A stretch of 64,000 nucleotides of DNA. It comes from CAYTZN01 sp964442495 (GTDB lineage: Bacteria; Pseudomonadota; Gammaproteobacteria; Legionellales; Legionellaceae). A model generated the notes under the pieces. That model was not told the DNA's origin and searched no databases. It was given only the letters and a program-made list of their open reading frames with translations. Numbering within the stretch: position 1 is the first letter of the stretch; each line of letters begins with the position of its first letter. A program made the position numbers and the translations under genes. Below, piece by piece: positions 9,804 to 19,330 of the stretch. The stretch spans positions 62,001 to 126,000 of the forward strand of contig CAYTZN010000002.1 of NCBI GenBank assembly GCA_964442495.1, written 5' to 3'.

Positions 9804-11411
9804 CTAAAATTCAACTCGATTGCGTCCTTTTGATTTTGCGTTATATAACGCTTTATCTGCAGCAGCCACTAAACTGTCTAGCGTATGATGAGCGATCCCC
9901 TCAGCAACCCCAATACTTAAAGTAATAAAAAAAACATCTCCATTAGCTTCAAATATGGTATTTGCGTGTTTTTTACAAATTTTATTGCATAATTTAATGG
10001 TATTAGTCATGTCCGTATTAGGAAAAATAATAATAAATTCCTCCCCACCGTAACGTCCAATAAAATCAGCATGCCGGATCATTCTAGATAAGAGCCCCGC
10101 TGTTTTTTTCAAGACCATATCACCAACAGGATGACCATATTTATCATTGACCTGCTTAAAGCCATCCAAATCGATCATGGCAATCGACAAACAACGGCCT
10201 AACTTATGAGCTCTTAAAAGCTGAAATTTTAATTGCGATAGAATATAACTATGATTTAAAAGGCTTGTTAAGCTATCTTGAGCGATGTATGAATAAAGTA
10301 GCGCTGAGCGTTGTGCGCGTGATTTAACTGCTGCGACCAAATTTTGAGGTAAAACAGGCTTGGTTAAAAAGTCATCTCCGCCACAACTGTTAAGAATAGC
10401 CAACTGCTTGTACCTATCACTTTCCCTGGAAACAAAAATAATAGGAAGACTTGCATAACGCTCCTCCTGTCGAACCATCTTCGCTAAATCACTGCCCTTA
10501 CACTCCGGTAAGTACAAGTCCATTAAGAGTATGTTAGGGTTAAAGTCTTGTAATTCCTGCAGTAATTGCACAGGCTTTGTAATGGAACGAACCTGCATAC
10601 CTGCTTCTTCAAGTACCAAGGTATAATAAGCCGCTAGTGGCTCTGAATCATCAAGAATTAAAATGCGATAATCGCTTTTGATGGATAATTCTGAAATTTG
10701 AACCAAACGATGAGTAAGATAAAATACATCCACCGGTTTATGTAAAAAAATCGACGCCCCTAAACGGATAGAATGCAAGCGATTACGAAGGGAGTCATTC
10801 TCCACCACACATAGCATCGTAATGAGAGGAGATTGCTTGCATTTTTCAAGGCAGGCAATTTTTTCATCCTCAAAATAGTATTCATCAATGATAACAATGA
10901 CAGGTAATTTATTTTTTGTAACCGCCTCCCATTCACTTAATTTTTTTAACAATATTAACGTGTAATCTAAGTCACCTAACACGCGCTTTAATACACGCTC
11001 AAATTTACCTTCATGTGGTGTAAAGTATACAATTAATTTACTTTCAATTATCTCATTAATGTTTACCAAAGATTCTGTTCGGGGTTTATTGTCCTCTAGC
11101 CAAATATCCCTTATATGCTCCACCAAATGTGAAATTTCACTTTCTTGCACTGCCGTGAGTGAACGCTTATCAAGCAATTGCTGAAGATAAATTTCTAAAT
11201 CTCGCATCGCTTTACTTAATGAAGTGTATCCATAAGTAGCCAATGATCCACACATTGAGTGCGCTGCCTGATGAAAATGTTTAAAATAAAATTTATCAAA
11301 GTGAAGATGTAACAAGCGCCATTGCTGTTCAATTTTATCAAGCTTTTGTGGTAACTCTTTTAAATAATTGGCTTGTAATATCTGTAATTTTAATTTGATA
11401 TCATCACCCAT
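9804..11411 (-). CDS. Hpt-receiver-GGDEF diguanylate cyclase
   Basis: The 535 residues read as four modules: an Hpt domain (about 1-105, phospho-acceptor H51 in AAHSMCGSL), a degenerate receiver (about 120-230), a canonical receiver (about 233-350; ILDD, the phospho-Asp in LLMDLYLPE, the Lys in LTKPV), and a GGDEF domain (about 370-530). The active site is GGEEF near residue 455, and RHAD five residues upstream matches the RxxD inhibitory site, so an active, product-inhibited c-di-GMP synthase is expected. The architecture recalls PleD with an added Hpt. It overlaps the upstream receiver gene by 8 bases and is the last gene of a phosphorelay operon. Confidence 0.92.
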   Translation of the reverse strand: MGDDIKLKLQILQANYLKELPQKLDKIEQQWRLLHLHFDKFYFKHFHQAAHSMCGSLATYGYTSLSKAMRDLEIYLQQLLDKRSLTAVQESEISHLVEHIRDIWLEDNKPRTESLVNINEIIESKLIVYFTPHEGKFERVLKRVLGDLDYTLILLKKLSEWEAVTKNKLPVIVIIDEYYFEDEKIACLEKCKQSPLITMLCVVENDSLRNRLHSIRLGASIFLHKPVDVFYLTHRLVQISELSIKSDYRILILDDSEPLAAYYTLVLEEAGMQVRSITKPVQLLQELQDFNPNILLMDLYLPECKGSDLAKMVRQEERYASLPIIFVSRESDRYKQLAILNSCGGDDFLTKPVLPQNLVAAVKSRAQRSALLYSYIAQDSLTSLLNHSYILSQLKFQLLRAHKLGRCLSIAMIDLDGFKQVNDKYGHPVGDMVLKKTAGLLSRMIRHADFIGRYGGEEFIIIFPNTDMTNTIKLCNKICKKHANTIFEANGDVFFITLSIGVAEGIAHHTLDSLVAAADKALYNAKSKGRNRVEF

Positions 11412-11793
11412 GATTAGCCAACCAAGATTTCTGAATGCTCGCCCCCAACGTCATCGGGTCAAAAGGTTTTATAATAATACCAATAATACCTAAGTTCATG
11501 TCATCCCACTTGTCCCTTTCTTGAATTCTTGCTGTCATAAAAATAGCTGGAACCTTTTTTATGGTAGGTAATTTTCGAAGTTCTTTTAACGTTTGAAGAC
11601 CATCCAACCCTGGCATCATAAGATCTAAAAGAAGTAAATCCGGTTTAAATCCTTCGGCCTCAGCAATAGCGTCCTTACCATTGCTGCAGAGCTTTACAGT
11701 AAATCCAGCAATATCCTCCAATGCAATTTTCGCTATCAATTGAATGTCCTTTTCATCCTCAACATATAAAATATTTCTTAATATTTCGTTCAA
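11404..11793 (-). CDS. Single-domain response regulator
   Basis: This is a 129-residue receiver with no output domain. The acidic pocket is in YVEDEKD, the phospho-Asp in LLLLDLMMPGLDG, the Thr in FMTA and the Lys in IIKPFDP. It probably passes phosphate between the PAS kinase encoded upstream (4-base overlap) and the Hpt domain of the downstream cyclase (8-base overlap), as the middle step of a phosphorelay. That route is inferred from gene order and domain logic. Confidence 0.92.
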   Translation of the reverse strand: MNEILRNILYVEDEKDIQLIAKIALEDIAGFTVKLCSNGKDAIAEAEGFKPDLLLLDLMMPGLDGLQTLKELRKLPTIKKVPAIFMTARIQERDKWDDMNLGIIGIIIKPFDPMTLGASIQKSWLANHG

Positions 11794-13283
11794 TTCATAG
11801 CCCCAGCCGTGGAAACCATGGGTAAATCAAAATAAAAGATGGTTTCCTTATTTGGCTCACTTACAAATTGCAGAGAACCGCCTAATTGCTCAATGATTTT
11901 TTTGCTAATCGCCAAACCCAGCCCTGTACCCTCTTTACTTCTATTTAAAGACGAATCAACCTGAGAAAAGCGTTGAAATATTTTATTTTTAAATTTATCC
12001 GGAATTCCCTTACCTACATTCACAACTTCTACACGCACTTTTTCATCTATTATTGAAACTCTAATACTCACTGAACTCTTTGGTGTTGAAAATTTCACCG
12101 CATTTGAGATCAAATTTGTCATAACTTGCATTAAACGATCATGATCACTATTAACCTCTACACTCTCAATGTTAGGCAAAAAAACAAGCTTTATGCCGTA
12201 ATTATCAGCATACAATTGATTTATAAAAAGAGACTCTTTGATAAGCAGACAAATATCTTCTGGTTTACTATTAAGCTCTATTTTTTTATTTTCTAGTTGT
12301 TCAATATCTAAAATATCATTCACCAACCGCATTAAACGATCACAATTAGAACTGGCAATGCTAAGCAGTAAATTACTCCTCTCTATAGAATTTTTACAAA
12401 AATTATCCTGCAATAATCGAACAGACCCTACAATAGACGTAAGCGGTGTTCTTAGCTCATGATTTACAACAGAAATGAATTCATTTTTTATTTTTTCCAT
12501 TTTTTTTTGTGCGGTTAAGTCACGTGTAACCTTACCATAACCAATTAAATCGTTATAGCTATCAAAGATAGGTGTAATAACAATGTTCGCCCAAAATTTA
12601 GAACCATCTTTTCGAACGCGCCACCCTTCCTCCTCATGCCGCCCCGCGTCTCTAGCCACACGTAGTTTATCAACATAATGATCTGGCAAGCGCCCCTCAT
12701 TGTCGTAAAAAATGGCAATGGATTTTCCAATGATTTCTTTAGCCGAATATCCCGTCATGTATTCAGCACCGATATTCCAACTAACAACAATCCCTTTAGG
12801 ATCGAGCATAATAATTGAGTAATCTTTAATGTTTTCCACTAACAATCGTAACCGCTGACTATCATCTAGTTTAATTTGACTCAAATTAAACAATTCTGTT
12901 ACATCCTCAACGCGTATAACAATGTATTTAACCTCATGATCTTTATCTAAAATCGGTGTAATAAAGGTCTTCCAATAACGCTCAACAAAATTACCTACCG
13001 TATGGGCACGAATGTCATACTTTAGAACGTTCATTGCAAATGGCGTTTTTTTTTGTAAAACATATTGAAGGGCGTCAGCCAACTTTTTAGTGCCTATCTC
13101 ATTTGGTTCATTGGGGTTTGCGGGAAAAATTTTAAAAAGAGGATGTCCCAAAATATTTTCACGCTTTACCATTGTGGCATTTAAATAAGCATCGCTAACG
13201 TCAATAAAATCGAGCTCTGGACTTAAAATGGCATATAAGTCAGGCACTGAATGGAAAATTGAAACATAATCAGGTTCACTCAT
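11790..13283 (-). CDS. PAS-PAS sensor histidine kinase
   Basis: An upstream in-frame ATG lies at 13316, but the ATG at 13283 (MSEPDYVSIF) has AAGG 8 bases before it and gives 497 residues. Two PAS domains (about 5-120 and 125-250, each with a PAC-like end such as GYGKVTRDLTAQKK) precede the HisKA domain with HELRTPL and the HATPase domain with N-box NLISNAVKF and G2 box GTGLGLAISKK. The G1 box reads NVGKGIP rather than DNGxGIP. No transmembrane segments are seen, so sensing is cytoplasmic. It is the first gene of the kinase-receiver-cyclase operon. Confidence 0.92.
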   Translation of the reverse strand: MSEPDYVSIFHSVPDLYAILSPELDFIDVSDAYLNATMVKRENILGHPLFKIFPANPNEPNEIGTKKLADALQYVLQKKTPFAMNVLKYDIRAHTVGNFVERYWKTFITPILDKDHEVKYIVIRVEDVTELFNLSQIKLDDSQRLRLLVENIKDYSIIMLDPKGIVVSWNIGAEYMTGYSAKEIIGKSIAIFYDNEGRLPDHYVDKLRVARDAGRHEEEGWRVRKDGSKFWANIVITPIFDSYNDLIGYGKVTRDLTAQKKMEKIKNEFISVVNHELRTPLTSIVGSVRLLQDNFCKNSIERSNLLLSIASSNCDRLMRLVNDILDIEQLENKKIELNSKPEDICLLIKESLFINQLYADNYGIKLVFLPNIESVEVNSDHDRLMQVMTNLISNAVKFSTPKSSVSIRVSIIDEKVRVEVVNVGKGIPDKFKNKIFQRFSQVDSSLNRSKEGTGLGLAISKKIIEQLGGSLQFVSEPNKETIFYFDLPMVSTAGAMN

Positions 13284-13439
13284 TGGAGCATGCCTTAAAA
13301 AATGTACCGCATACAATATAGAGGAAATAAAGGGTGGTTACAAACCCTGCACCACCCAAGAAAAGGACAAACACAAATAATGATGCCAAATTGAATTTCA
13401 TGTTAAAATTTGGACCTTTTTTTTAACAAGGCCGACTGT

Positions 13440-14453
13440 ATGCACCGTTCAACCACTAAAACAACGCGTGAAGACGTTTGTTTAGAATCTTTTCGCACCT
13501 CGTTTACCGAACCTAAAAATCATTCCGATAAAAATTTTATATATCTAGTCGTCTCTTTAAGCGAAGATCACGACTTTAAGATACAGATAAAAAAACTCAC
13601 AGGAACCTTTGAACCCTCACAAAATATAAATTTGAGCCTCTTTCCGGAAAAAATTCATGAGCTGAAATTAATTTCAGCTTCGGTGGTTTCTAACAAAAGA
13701 CCCCTGGTATTTCAGAACACCGGCGGACTTATTATTCGTTGTCCAATTGAAAATATTTTAAATGTTGGGTTACGTGATTTACATCTAGAAATAGCACCCA
13801 AAACGCTTTATCACAGCGCAGAAAAAATCATGAACATTGACCTGACAGTAAATGACTTGCTTCAAGATAAAAGCGGTACAACCAATGAAGTGGTTATCCG
13901 GGGTGAATCCACTTTTGGCAAAGTTGAAGTCATTGGTTTTTTTGATGTGCCCAATACTTCATCTCGCTTCAACACATTGGCTAAAAAAATGGAGCTTCCC
14001 ATCATTCATTATCCATGGCAAGAAGGCGTGGTCCTGTTTGAACCTGATGAAGTGGAGAGAAAGGAACAAGCTAAAATTACAGAGCGGTTAAAATCCCTTA
14101 AGGAATTACCTACGCAAGAGCATTCTCATTTAAAGCAAAAAAAACAAGAGCCATCTACCTTTGCGGGATTTAACCCAGGATTTTTAAATACCCCACAAAA
14201 AAATGTCGAGACCATGCCTCATCTAGCACCTAAAGCCCCCCCTGCAGAAACATTTGGAGGACTCAAAATGGGCTTTTTAAACACGTCTTCTTCAGCAAAA
14301 AAAAAGGCGGCTTCCATCCAAGAGAATACAAACATCAAGACATCACAGACATCCTCACAAACATTTGGGGGATTAAGAGTTGGTTTTTTAAACACACCAA
14401 CGCCACCCAAAATGCCTGCAACGCCAGAAGAGGCCTCCTTTAAAATAAAATGA
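13440..14453 (+). CDS. Hypothetical protein with three GFLNT repeats
   Basis: An in-frame TTG is at 13410, but the ATG at 13440 with AAGG upstream is preferred (337 residues). Residues about 1-220 form a mixed alpha/beta region I do not recognise. The C-terminal third is low-complexity and carries three copies of the pattern TF-[AG]-G-x3-GFLNT starting at residues 240, 271 and 308, separated by Lys/Pro/Ser-rich linkers. Such short linear repeats look like peptide ligands for a partner protein. There is no signal peptide. A type IV effector role is possible but inferred only from style and neighbours. Confidence 0.65.
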   Translation: MHRSTTKTTREDVCLESFRTSFTEPKNHSDKNFIYLVVSLSEDHDFKIQIKKLTGTFEPSQNINLSLFPEKIHELKLISASVVSNKRPLVFQNTGGLIIRCPIENILNVGLRDLHLEIAPKTLYHSAEKIMNIDLTVNDLLQDKSGTTNEVVIRGESTFGKVEVIGFFDVPNTSSRFNTLAKKMELPIIHYPWQEGVVLFEPDEVERKEQAKITERLKSLKELPTQEHSHLKQKKQEPSTFAGFNPGFLNTPQKNVETMPHLAPKAPPAETFGGLKMGFLNTSSSAKKKAASIQENTNIKTSQTSSQTFGGLRVGFLNTPTPPKMPATPEEASFKIK

Positions 14454-14529
14454 CGGAAGTATCTAAAACAAATTTGCCGCCCCATGGATAGCGCCTATCT
14501 GTAGGGCGGCAACACATGACTGAAATAGC

Positions 14530-14748
14530 CTATTGACTCGAAACCACACCATAAGACACCAGCTTAACAGCTAGTCTCACGTTATTATTGCAGCCTAATT
14601 TTACTTTCATGGATGCTAAGTGATCTTCAACCGTACGTCTTGATAAGCCAAGAATTGCGGCTGTTTCCTCGGCCGTTTTTCCAAGAATCAACCATTTTCC
14701 GCACTCCATTTCACGCGAGGTCAGTGAATCAATCGTTTTTTTCATCAT
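14530..14748 (-). CDS. Stand-alone LuxR/GerE-type HTH protein
   Basis: The 72-residue protein is essentially only a LuxR-family DNA-binding domain: LTSREMECGKWLILGKTAEETAAILGLSRRTVEDHLASMKVKLG, with the usual T-S-R-E start and recognition helix SRRTVEDHL. No receiver or autoinducer domain is attached. It may be a minimal regulator of the GerE/transcription-factor type or the surviving tail of a larger LuxR regulator. The upstream 64 bases separate it from the ankyrin-like gene on the same strand, so cotranscription is possible. Confidence 0.85.
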   Translation of the reverse strand: MMKKTIDSLTSREMECGKWLILGKTAEETAAILGLSRRTVEDHLASMKVKLGCNNNVRLAVKLVSYGVVSSQ

Positions 14749-14812
14749 TCAGTTTCCATGGTCATGCAAGAACGATGCTTATACTATGCCCTAGATAAGA
14801 ATATTGATCCAT

Positions 14813-17800
14813 CTACACAAAATCGACGCGTAAACCTTCTGAAGATGTGGAGGAAACACTATTATGACGCACAAACACACCAAAAAAGCCTGGCTCGCTG
14901 TCCCCTGCCTCAGAAGCAATAAGATGTGATTCGCTCCGAGAAGGGGGAGGGCTTCTTCGGAAAAATCCAACCTGACTCACAACGCTATCAGAATCATGAG
15001 GAATAGCTTGGCTTAAAAGATAACCAATATTACATTTTTCATAAAAATTAACAATATGAGCAGGTGAATGATCTAGTCTAAACGAAGCGCAGACATACTG
15101 CTCAAACACAACACTTTCTTCAAACAAAACACCGTAATGGGCTCGCAATTCAGCAACCAAGTTATTCACTTGCTCCTCGCTAATATTAAGATCAATCACC
15201 TCCTGAGAGAGCTCTTCGCCATTTATAACAAAATCCTCTATATTTTCTTTGATAACTTTTAAGCGATTAGACGTCCGAAATATTTCTTTATAATGTTCTG
15301 TGACCATTTTTCTTATGTCTTCATCAATATGGTCAAGTGTTAAGGGATCAAACAGAGGGTGATCCTGCAGAGAACGAAAAACACGTTGTCTAATACCTGA
15401 ATTACAAGAAGGCTTATCTAACTCTTGATCATCATACTCCTCAGTAACAATCTCTCCATTTGCATTTAATAAATAAACAGGGCGTTGATCTATATTTAAT
15501 GGCCCTACTGCAAAAACAGGCCGGTCGTTATCCCAATTATGAGAACGACCCAACATGGCCAATTCTTTAATAAAATACTCTTGTCGCGCTGGCACACTAA
15601 ACCCCTTTGAGCCAATTGCCGACGCATCTTGTGTAGCTAACCAAAAACTGCAAATCATAGGAATATAATTTTCAAAATAAGCACTGCGTTGTGAAGGGTC
15701 ACGAGGATCTACTTCAACATACTGTGCACGAGGATGTATCCAAAAATTTGGCTTTGATAAAAAGCGATACGCCGTATGGTCCGTATGAGAAAAATAAGCT
15801 TTTAATGCCCGCTCTCTATCAGCAACGCTTAATGCTAGGCCCTGAAAGACCTCAAACGAAAAAGGCAAGTCCTGTGTACGACCATCAATTTCAATAACTG
15901 CTGGTGAAGAAAGATAACGCGCACGCAACGTCTCTTTTAACTGAGCAAAAACAGCATCTTGCCCACCAAGAGAGGCCATTTGATCTTTGTATTTATTTTC
16001 AATCAAACGTAACTGCGCCATTTCTGAGGGCAACAACGCCATCATGGCAGACTCATGATTGTCTATGATACGCGCAATGTTTGGGCCTACACGAAAATTA
16101 TAATAATTATTCGCCGTAGCCAAACGGCGTACTTCAGGAAAAGCTAGCAACTGGTCTATTGCATTTAAATGCCTTTGTCTTAACGCCATCTGTAATAATT
16201 CATTTGGCACGCCAGGTGTTATCTCTTGATGAAGAAGCGATGCAACCGAGGGAATAGCCATAAGATGCGTCATTACCCTTCGGCTAACCAAGCGAGGCCT
16301 TCGAATATAATATTTTAATACATGAAAAAGCTCGATAGCCTCGGCCCGCTCCACATCAAACACAAGATGAGGATGGGCTTCTTGAAAAGTAGATTGTCTA
16401 CGCCTTAACTCACGACATCGCTCCACAACATCATCATGAACACATCGTCCTCCATGAATAGACTCATACTGATCTGCATAAACAAAAACACCTGGCACGC
16501 GCAACAAAGCGCGAACAATAGGTCCATCACTATTCATGTGAGCAAGACGGAAAATAAGATGATTTGATGCGGACACGTCTGCTTGCACATCAGGAAATAA
16601 TAATAGCGTTTGAACAATATCTATTTGCCGATGTGATACGGCTAGTCGAAGCGCCTCGTTGTTATTAGATGCAAGAATCGCCTGAATAGCCTCATATTGA
16701 AGAAGCTCTTTTAGAACAGATGCATGACCTGATTCCACTATAAAATAAAGCACAAACGCTGCTTGCTGACGTATATAATCAATATTCATATCGAGCGCCA
16801 TGAGTTGTTTAACAATGGACAGATGCCCCTTATCCATGGCAAAAAAAAGAGCTTTATTGTCCGAGAACGTCACATTTTCTCGTACTGCTTCAATGGCTAA
16901 AAGTCGCCTAACAATGTCTTCTTGTCCATACTCACAAGCCTTCCAAAGACCATGATGAATAAGCATTAACGCTTCACTACTCTCATTAATGCAAGCAATT
17001 AGTTGATTAAACACTTCTGAATGACCCGCTGTTGCTGCTAGCTCGAAAGCTTCATACTCATTATCCCGAATATTGTCCTTCACAGCAGAAAAATGAAGAA
17101 AAAATAGAGTCAAATCGACATGTCCATTGGCCAATGCGATTCTAAATGCTGCATTTCTATTTGCAGCAATAGCAAAGCTCACTGCAGGATATTCCAATAA
17201 TCGTTGAACAACAGGAAGATGCCCATGTTTAGCGGCCATATACAAGGCCTCATTATGATTCCCTGCAATATGGAGAATGACCTGGGGATGGATTAAAAAA
17301 GCGTCAATAATGCCCAAATGACCTAGCTGACAGGCAAGTCTAAACGCTTTGTTTCGTTTGAGCGGAAGGCATTCCTGAATACCAGCTAACATGAGAAGGG
17401 CTTGAACAATGTCCGTGTTACCATTTTTGATGGCGACCATCAAAAGGTCATGTGCCTGCTCTAAAACGAGAAGGTGATTAACATGAGGAATAGCTAATAA
17501 ACGACATGCAACAATTGTTTGATTTTTTTTTACCACCTCTTTTAATATGTAATTATCATCGATGGCAATAGCTTGCCAAACTCCGTCCACGCTAAAAAGG
17601 TAGCGAACCACATCAATATGTCCGTTCACAGCGGCCTCTTTAAAAATGCGGTTATTATCTATTGCCACCATCGCGCGAACATAGGGGTTTACTAATAACA
17701 TCTGAACGATACTTAAATGCCCGTTCCGAGCCGCTTCATACAACGCCCTATTTCTAGCAATGCTTGCTCTCTCCCACACCCACTTGAGGGTCAAAAGCGT

Positions 17801-19189
17801 TTTAACACTACCCACTAAACCTTTGGCTGAAGCCATGTACAATGCCTTATTATCATTTAAAAAGGCATTCGATCGCACTTGCGGAAGAGCCAAGAGCAAC
17901 AGCACAGAAGCGTCATCACCCGACTCTAGCGCCAAATAAAGAGTAACATTATCATCGCGGTTCGCTTGCTGAGAAAAAGCATTAAACTGAAGCAATCGCT
18001 CAATGATTTGTGCATGCCCATTTTTTGCAGCTTGATTTAAAGCATCTGTGGCGCTTAAATAATTTATAATGCCTGGAACCAGTAATAAACGGTTTAAAAT
18101 CTCTAATCGCCCTTCTTCAGCAGCAATGCTAATGGCGAGATTTCGCGAGTGTCGCAGATTATTTTCTGTTTCTGGAAATTGCAACATCAATAAAACAATG
18201 TCTAGATGTCCGTGCTTTACTGCTAAATTAAATGGCTTATTGTTCTGCATCCTAATCACGGCTCGAAAGGCTGGCATTGTCAATAAATACTCCACAAGAT
18301 GACAATATCCACCCTCAACCGCCAAGCTTAAATAATGTGCTGCCTGACCAGGCACATCCAAGCCCAGCGAGGCATCTTCTAAAAATAATCGCACAACGGC
18401 CTCATGACCCATTTTTATAGCGGCATCGAGCGCTCTTTCAAATGAATGAAGGTTTTTTCTTACCGTAGGGAAACTTAACAGCGTTGTTACTCTATGAACA
18501 TACCCCGCCTCAGCCGCTGAGCACAGGGCTTCGTTTCCTTCGGCGGACACCTGTGCCTGAACCTCTGGAAAAATCAATATGCTCTCAAAAATATGCTCAT
18601 TTTTAGCCCTTGAGGCCAGGCGAAAAGCTGCATTTTGGTCCATGGCAATGTCACGCTGAATGTCTTGAAATTGTAAAAACCGATTAACAAGGACTACATT
18701 GTTATTAAGAATGGCAATTTTTAATAACAAATTACCTTGCAAGCCCACCTGCCTTAAAACTTCCTCACGGCGTAGAAGACAATCCACCATATCCAGATCA
18801 TCCTTGATCACAGCCATTCTCAAGGCGAGGTTATCAGCCATATCCGCGGCCACTGTACTTAAGCCAAGTAAATATGCTACATGTTCTTTCTTCCCTAGCA
18901 ATATGCAGATTCCTAAAGCAGATAAAGACGTTTCTTTGACAAGAGGGCTTTTAAAAACGTGTGAATAAGAGACATTTTCTCGTGCCTCTGCTTCAAATGC
19001 CGCGAAGTGAACAGGTGAGCGCGCCTCTAGGAATTGTTTAAGTTTTGGAAATGACGTTAATCGCTTTTTATCAATTTCGTATTCCACCATCATTATCCCC
19101 GATAGTATTCCTATATGCTCCAGGCTAATCGGGCGCCCAAATGACGGCAATCCGTAAAAATACGGTGAACAATCCGTTTTTGACGTCAT
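14813..19189 (-). CDS. Giant ankyrin-like repeat protein, candidate effector
   Basis: The 1458-residue protein contains more than twenty degenerate repeats of about 33 residues between roughly residues 80 and 880, with the core N-x-AL-x2-A-x3-GH-x2-IV-x2-LL-x2-P-x-V. This is the ankyrin period and helix-turn-helix pattern. The C-terminal about 550 residues are non-repetitive and may carry the activity; no catalytic motif was recognised. The extreme C-terminus is rich in Ser and Glu, as in many Dot/Icm substrates. There is no signal peptide. The start at 19189 has a weak ribosome site; ATG codons at residues 32/33 after GGGG are an alternative. An effector role is inferred. Confidence 0.75.
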   Translation of the reverse strand: MTSKTDCSPYFYGLPSFGRPISLEHIGILSGIMMVEYEIDKKRLTSFPKLKQFLEARSPVHFAAFEAEARENVSYSHVFKSPLVKETSLSALGICILLGKKEHVAYLLGLSTVAADMADNLALRMAVIKDDLDMVDCLLRREEVLRQVGLQGNLLLKIAILNNNVVLVNRFLQFQDIQRDIAMDQNAAFRLASRAKNEHIFESILIFPEVQAQVSAEGNEALCSAAEAGYVHRVTTLLSFPTVRKNLHSFERALDAAIKMGHEAVVRLFLEDASLGLDVPGQAAHYLSLAVEGGYCHLVEYLLTMPAFRAVIRMQNNKPFNLAVKHGHLDIVLLMLQFPETENNLRHSRNLAISIAAEEGRLEILNRLLLVPGIINYLSATDALNQAAKNGHAQIIERLLQFNAFSQQANRDDNVTLYLALESGDDASVLLLLALPQVRSNAFLNDNKALYMASAKGLVGSVKTLLTLKWVWERASIARNRALYEAARNGHLSIVQMLLVNPYVRAMVAIDNNRIFKEAAVNGHIDVVRYLFSVDGVWQAIAIDDNYILKEVVKKNQTIVACRLLAIPHVNHLLVLEQAHDLLMVAIKNGNTDIVQALLMLAGIQECLPLKRNKAFRLACQLGHLGIIDAFLIHPQVILHIAGNHNEALYMAAKHGHLPVVQRLLEYPAVSFAIAANRNAAFRIALANGHVDLTLFFLHFSAVKDNIRDNEYEAFELAATAGHSEVFNQLIACINESSEALMLIHHGLWKACEYGQEDIVRRLLAIEAVRENVTFSDNKALFFAMDKGHLSIVKQLMALDMNIDYIRQQAAFVLYFIVESGHASVLKELLQYEAIQAILASNNNEALRLAVSHRQIDIVQTLLLFPDVQADVSASNHLIFRLAHMNSDGPIVRALLRVPGVFVYADQYESIHGGRCVHDDVVERCRELRRRQSTFQEAHPHLVFDVERAEAIELFHVLKYYIRRPRLVSRRVMTHLMAIPSVASLLHQEITPGVPNELLQMALRQRHLNAIDQLLAFPEVRRLATANNYYNFRVGPNIARIIDNHESAMMALLPSEMAQLRLIENKYKDQMASLGGQDAVFAQLKETLRARYLSSPAVIEIDGRTQDLPFSFEVFQGLALSVADRERALKAYFSHTDHTAYRFLSKPNFWIHPRAQYVEVDPRDPSQRSAYFENYIPMICSFWLATQDASAIGSKGFSVPARQEYFIKELAMLGRSHNWDNDRPVFAVGPLNIDQRPVYLLNANGEIVTEEYDDQELDKPSCNSGIRQRVFRSLQDHPLFDPLTLDHIDEDIRKMVTEHYKEIFRTSNRLKVIKENIEDFVINGEELSQEVIDLNISEEQVNNLVAELRAHYGVLFEESVVFEQYVCASFRLDHSPAHIVNFYEKCNIGYLLSQAIPHDSDSVVSQVGFFRRSPPPSRSESHLIASEAGDSEPGFFGVFVRHNSVSSTSSEGLRVDFV

Positions 19190-19330
19190 ATGACGCTACC
19201 AATAAGCTCTTAGAATCTAGCATAAAGTATCGAACGTTTATATTTGGTTTCATTATTTCAAGCTATACTTTTATATAGAGCCATTATTTATAAATTTTAG
19301 GTTACTGTTTGCTCGTGCGAGGAGATAAAA

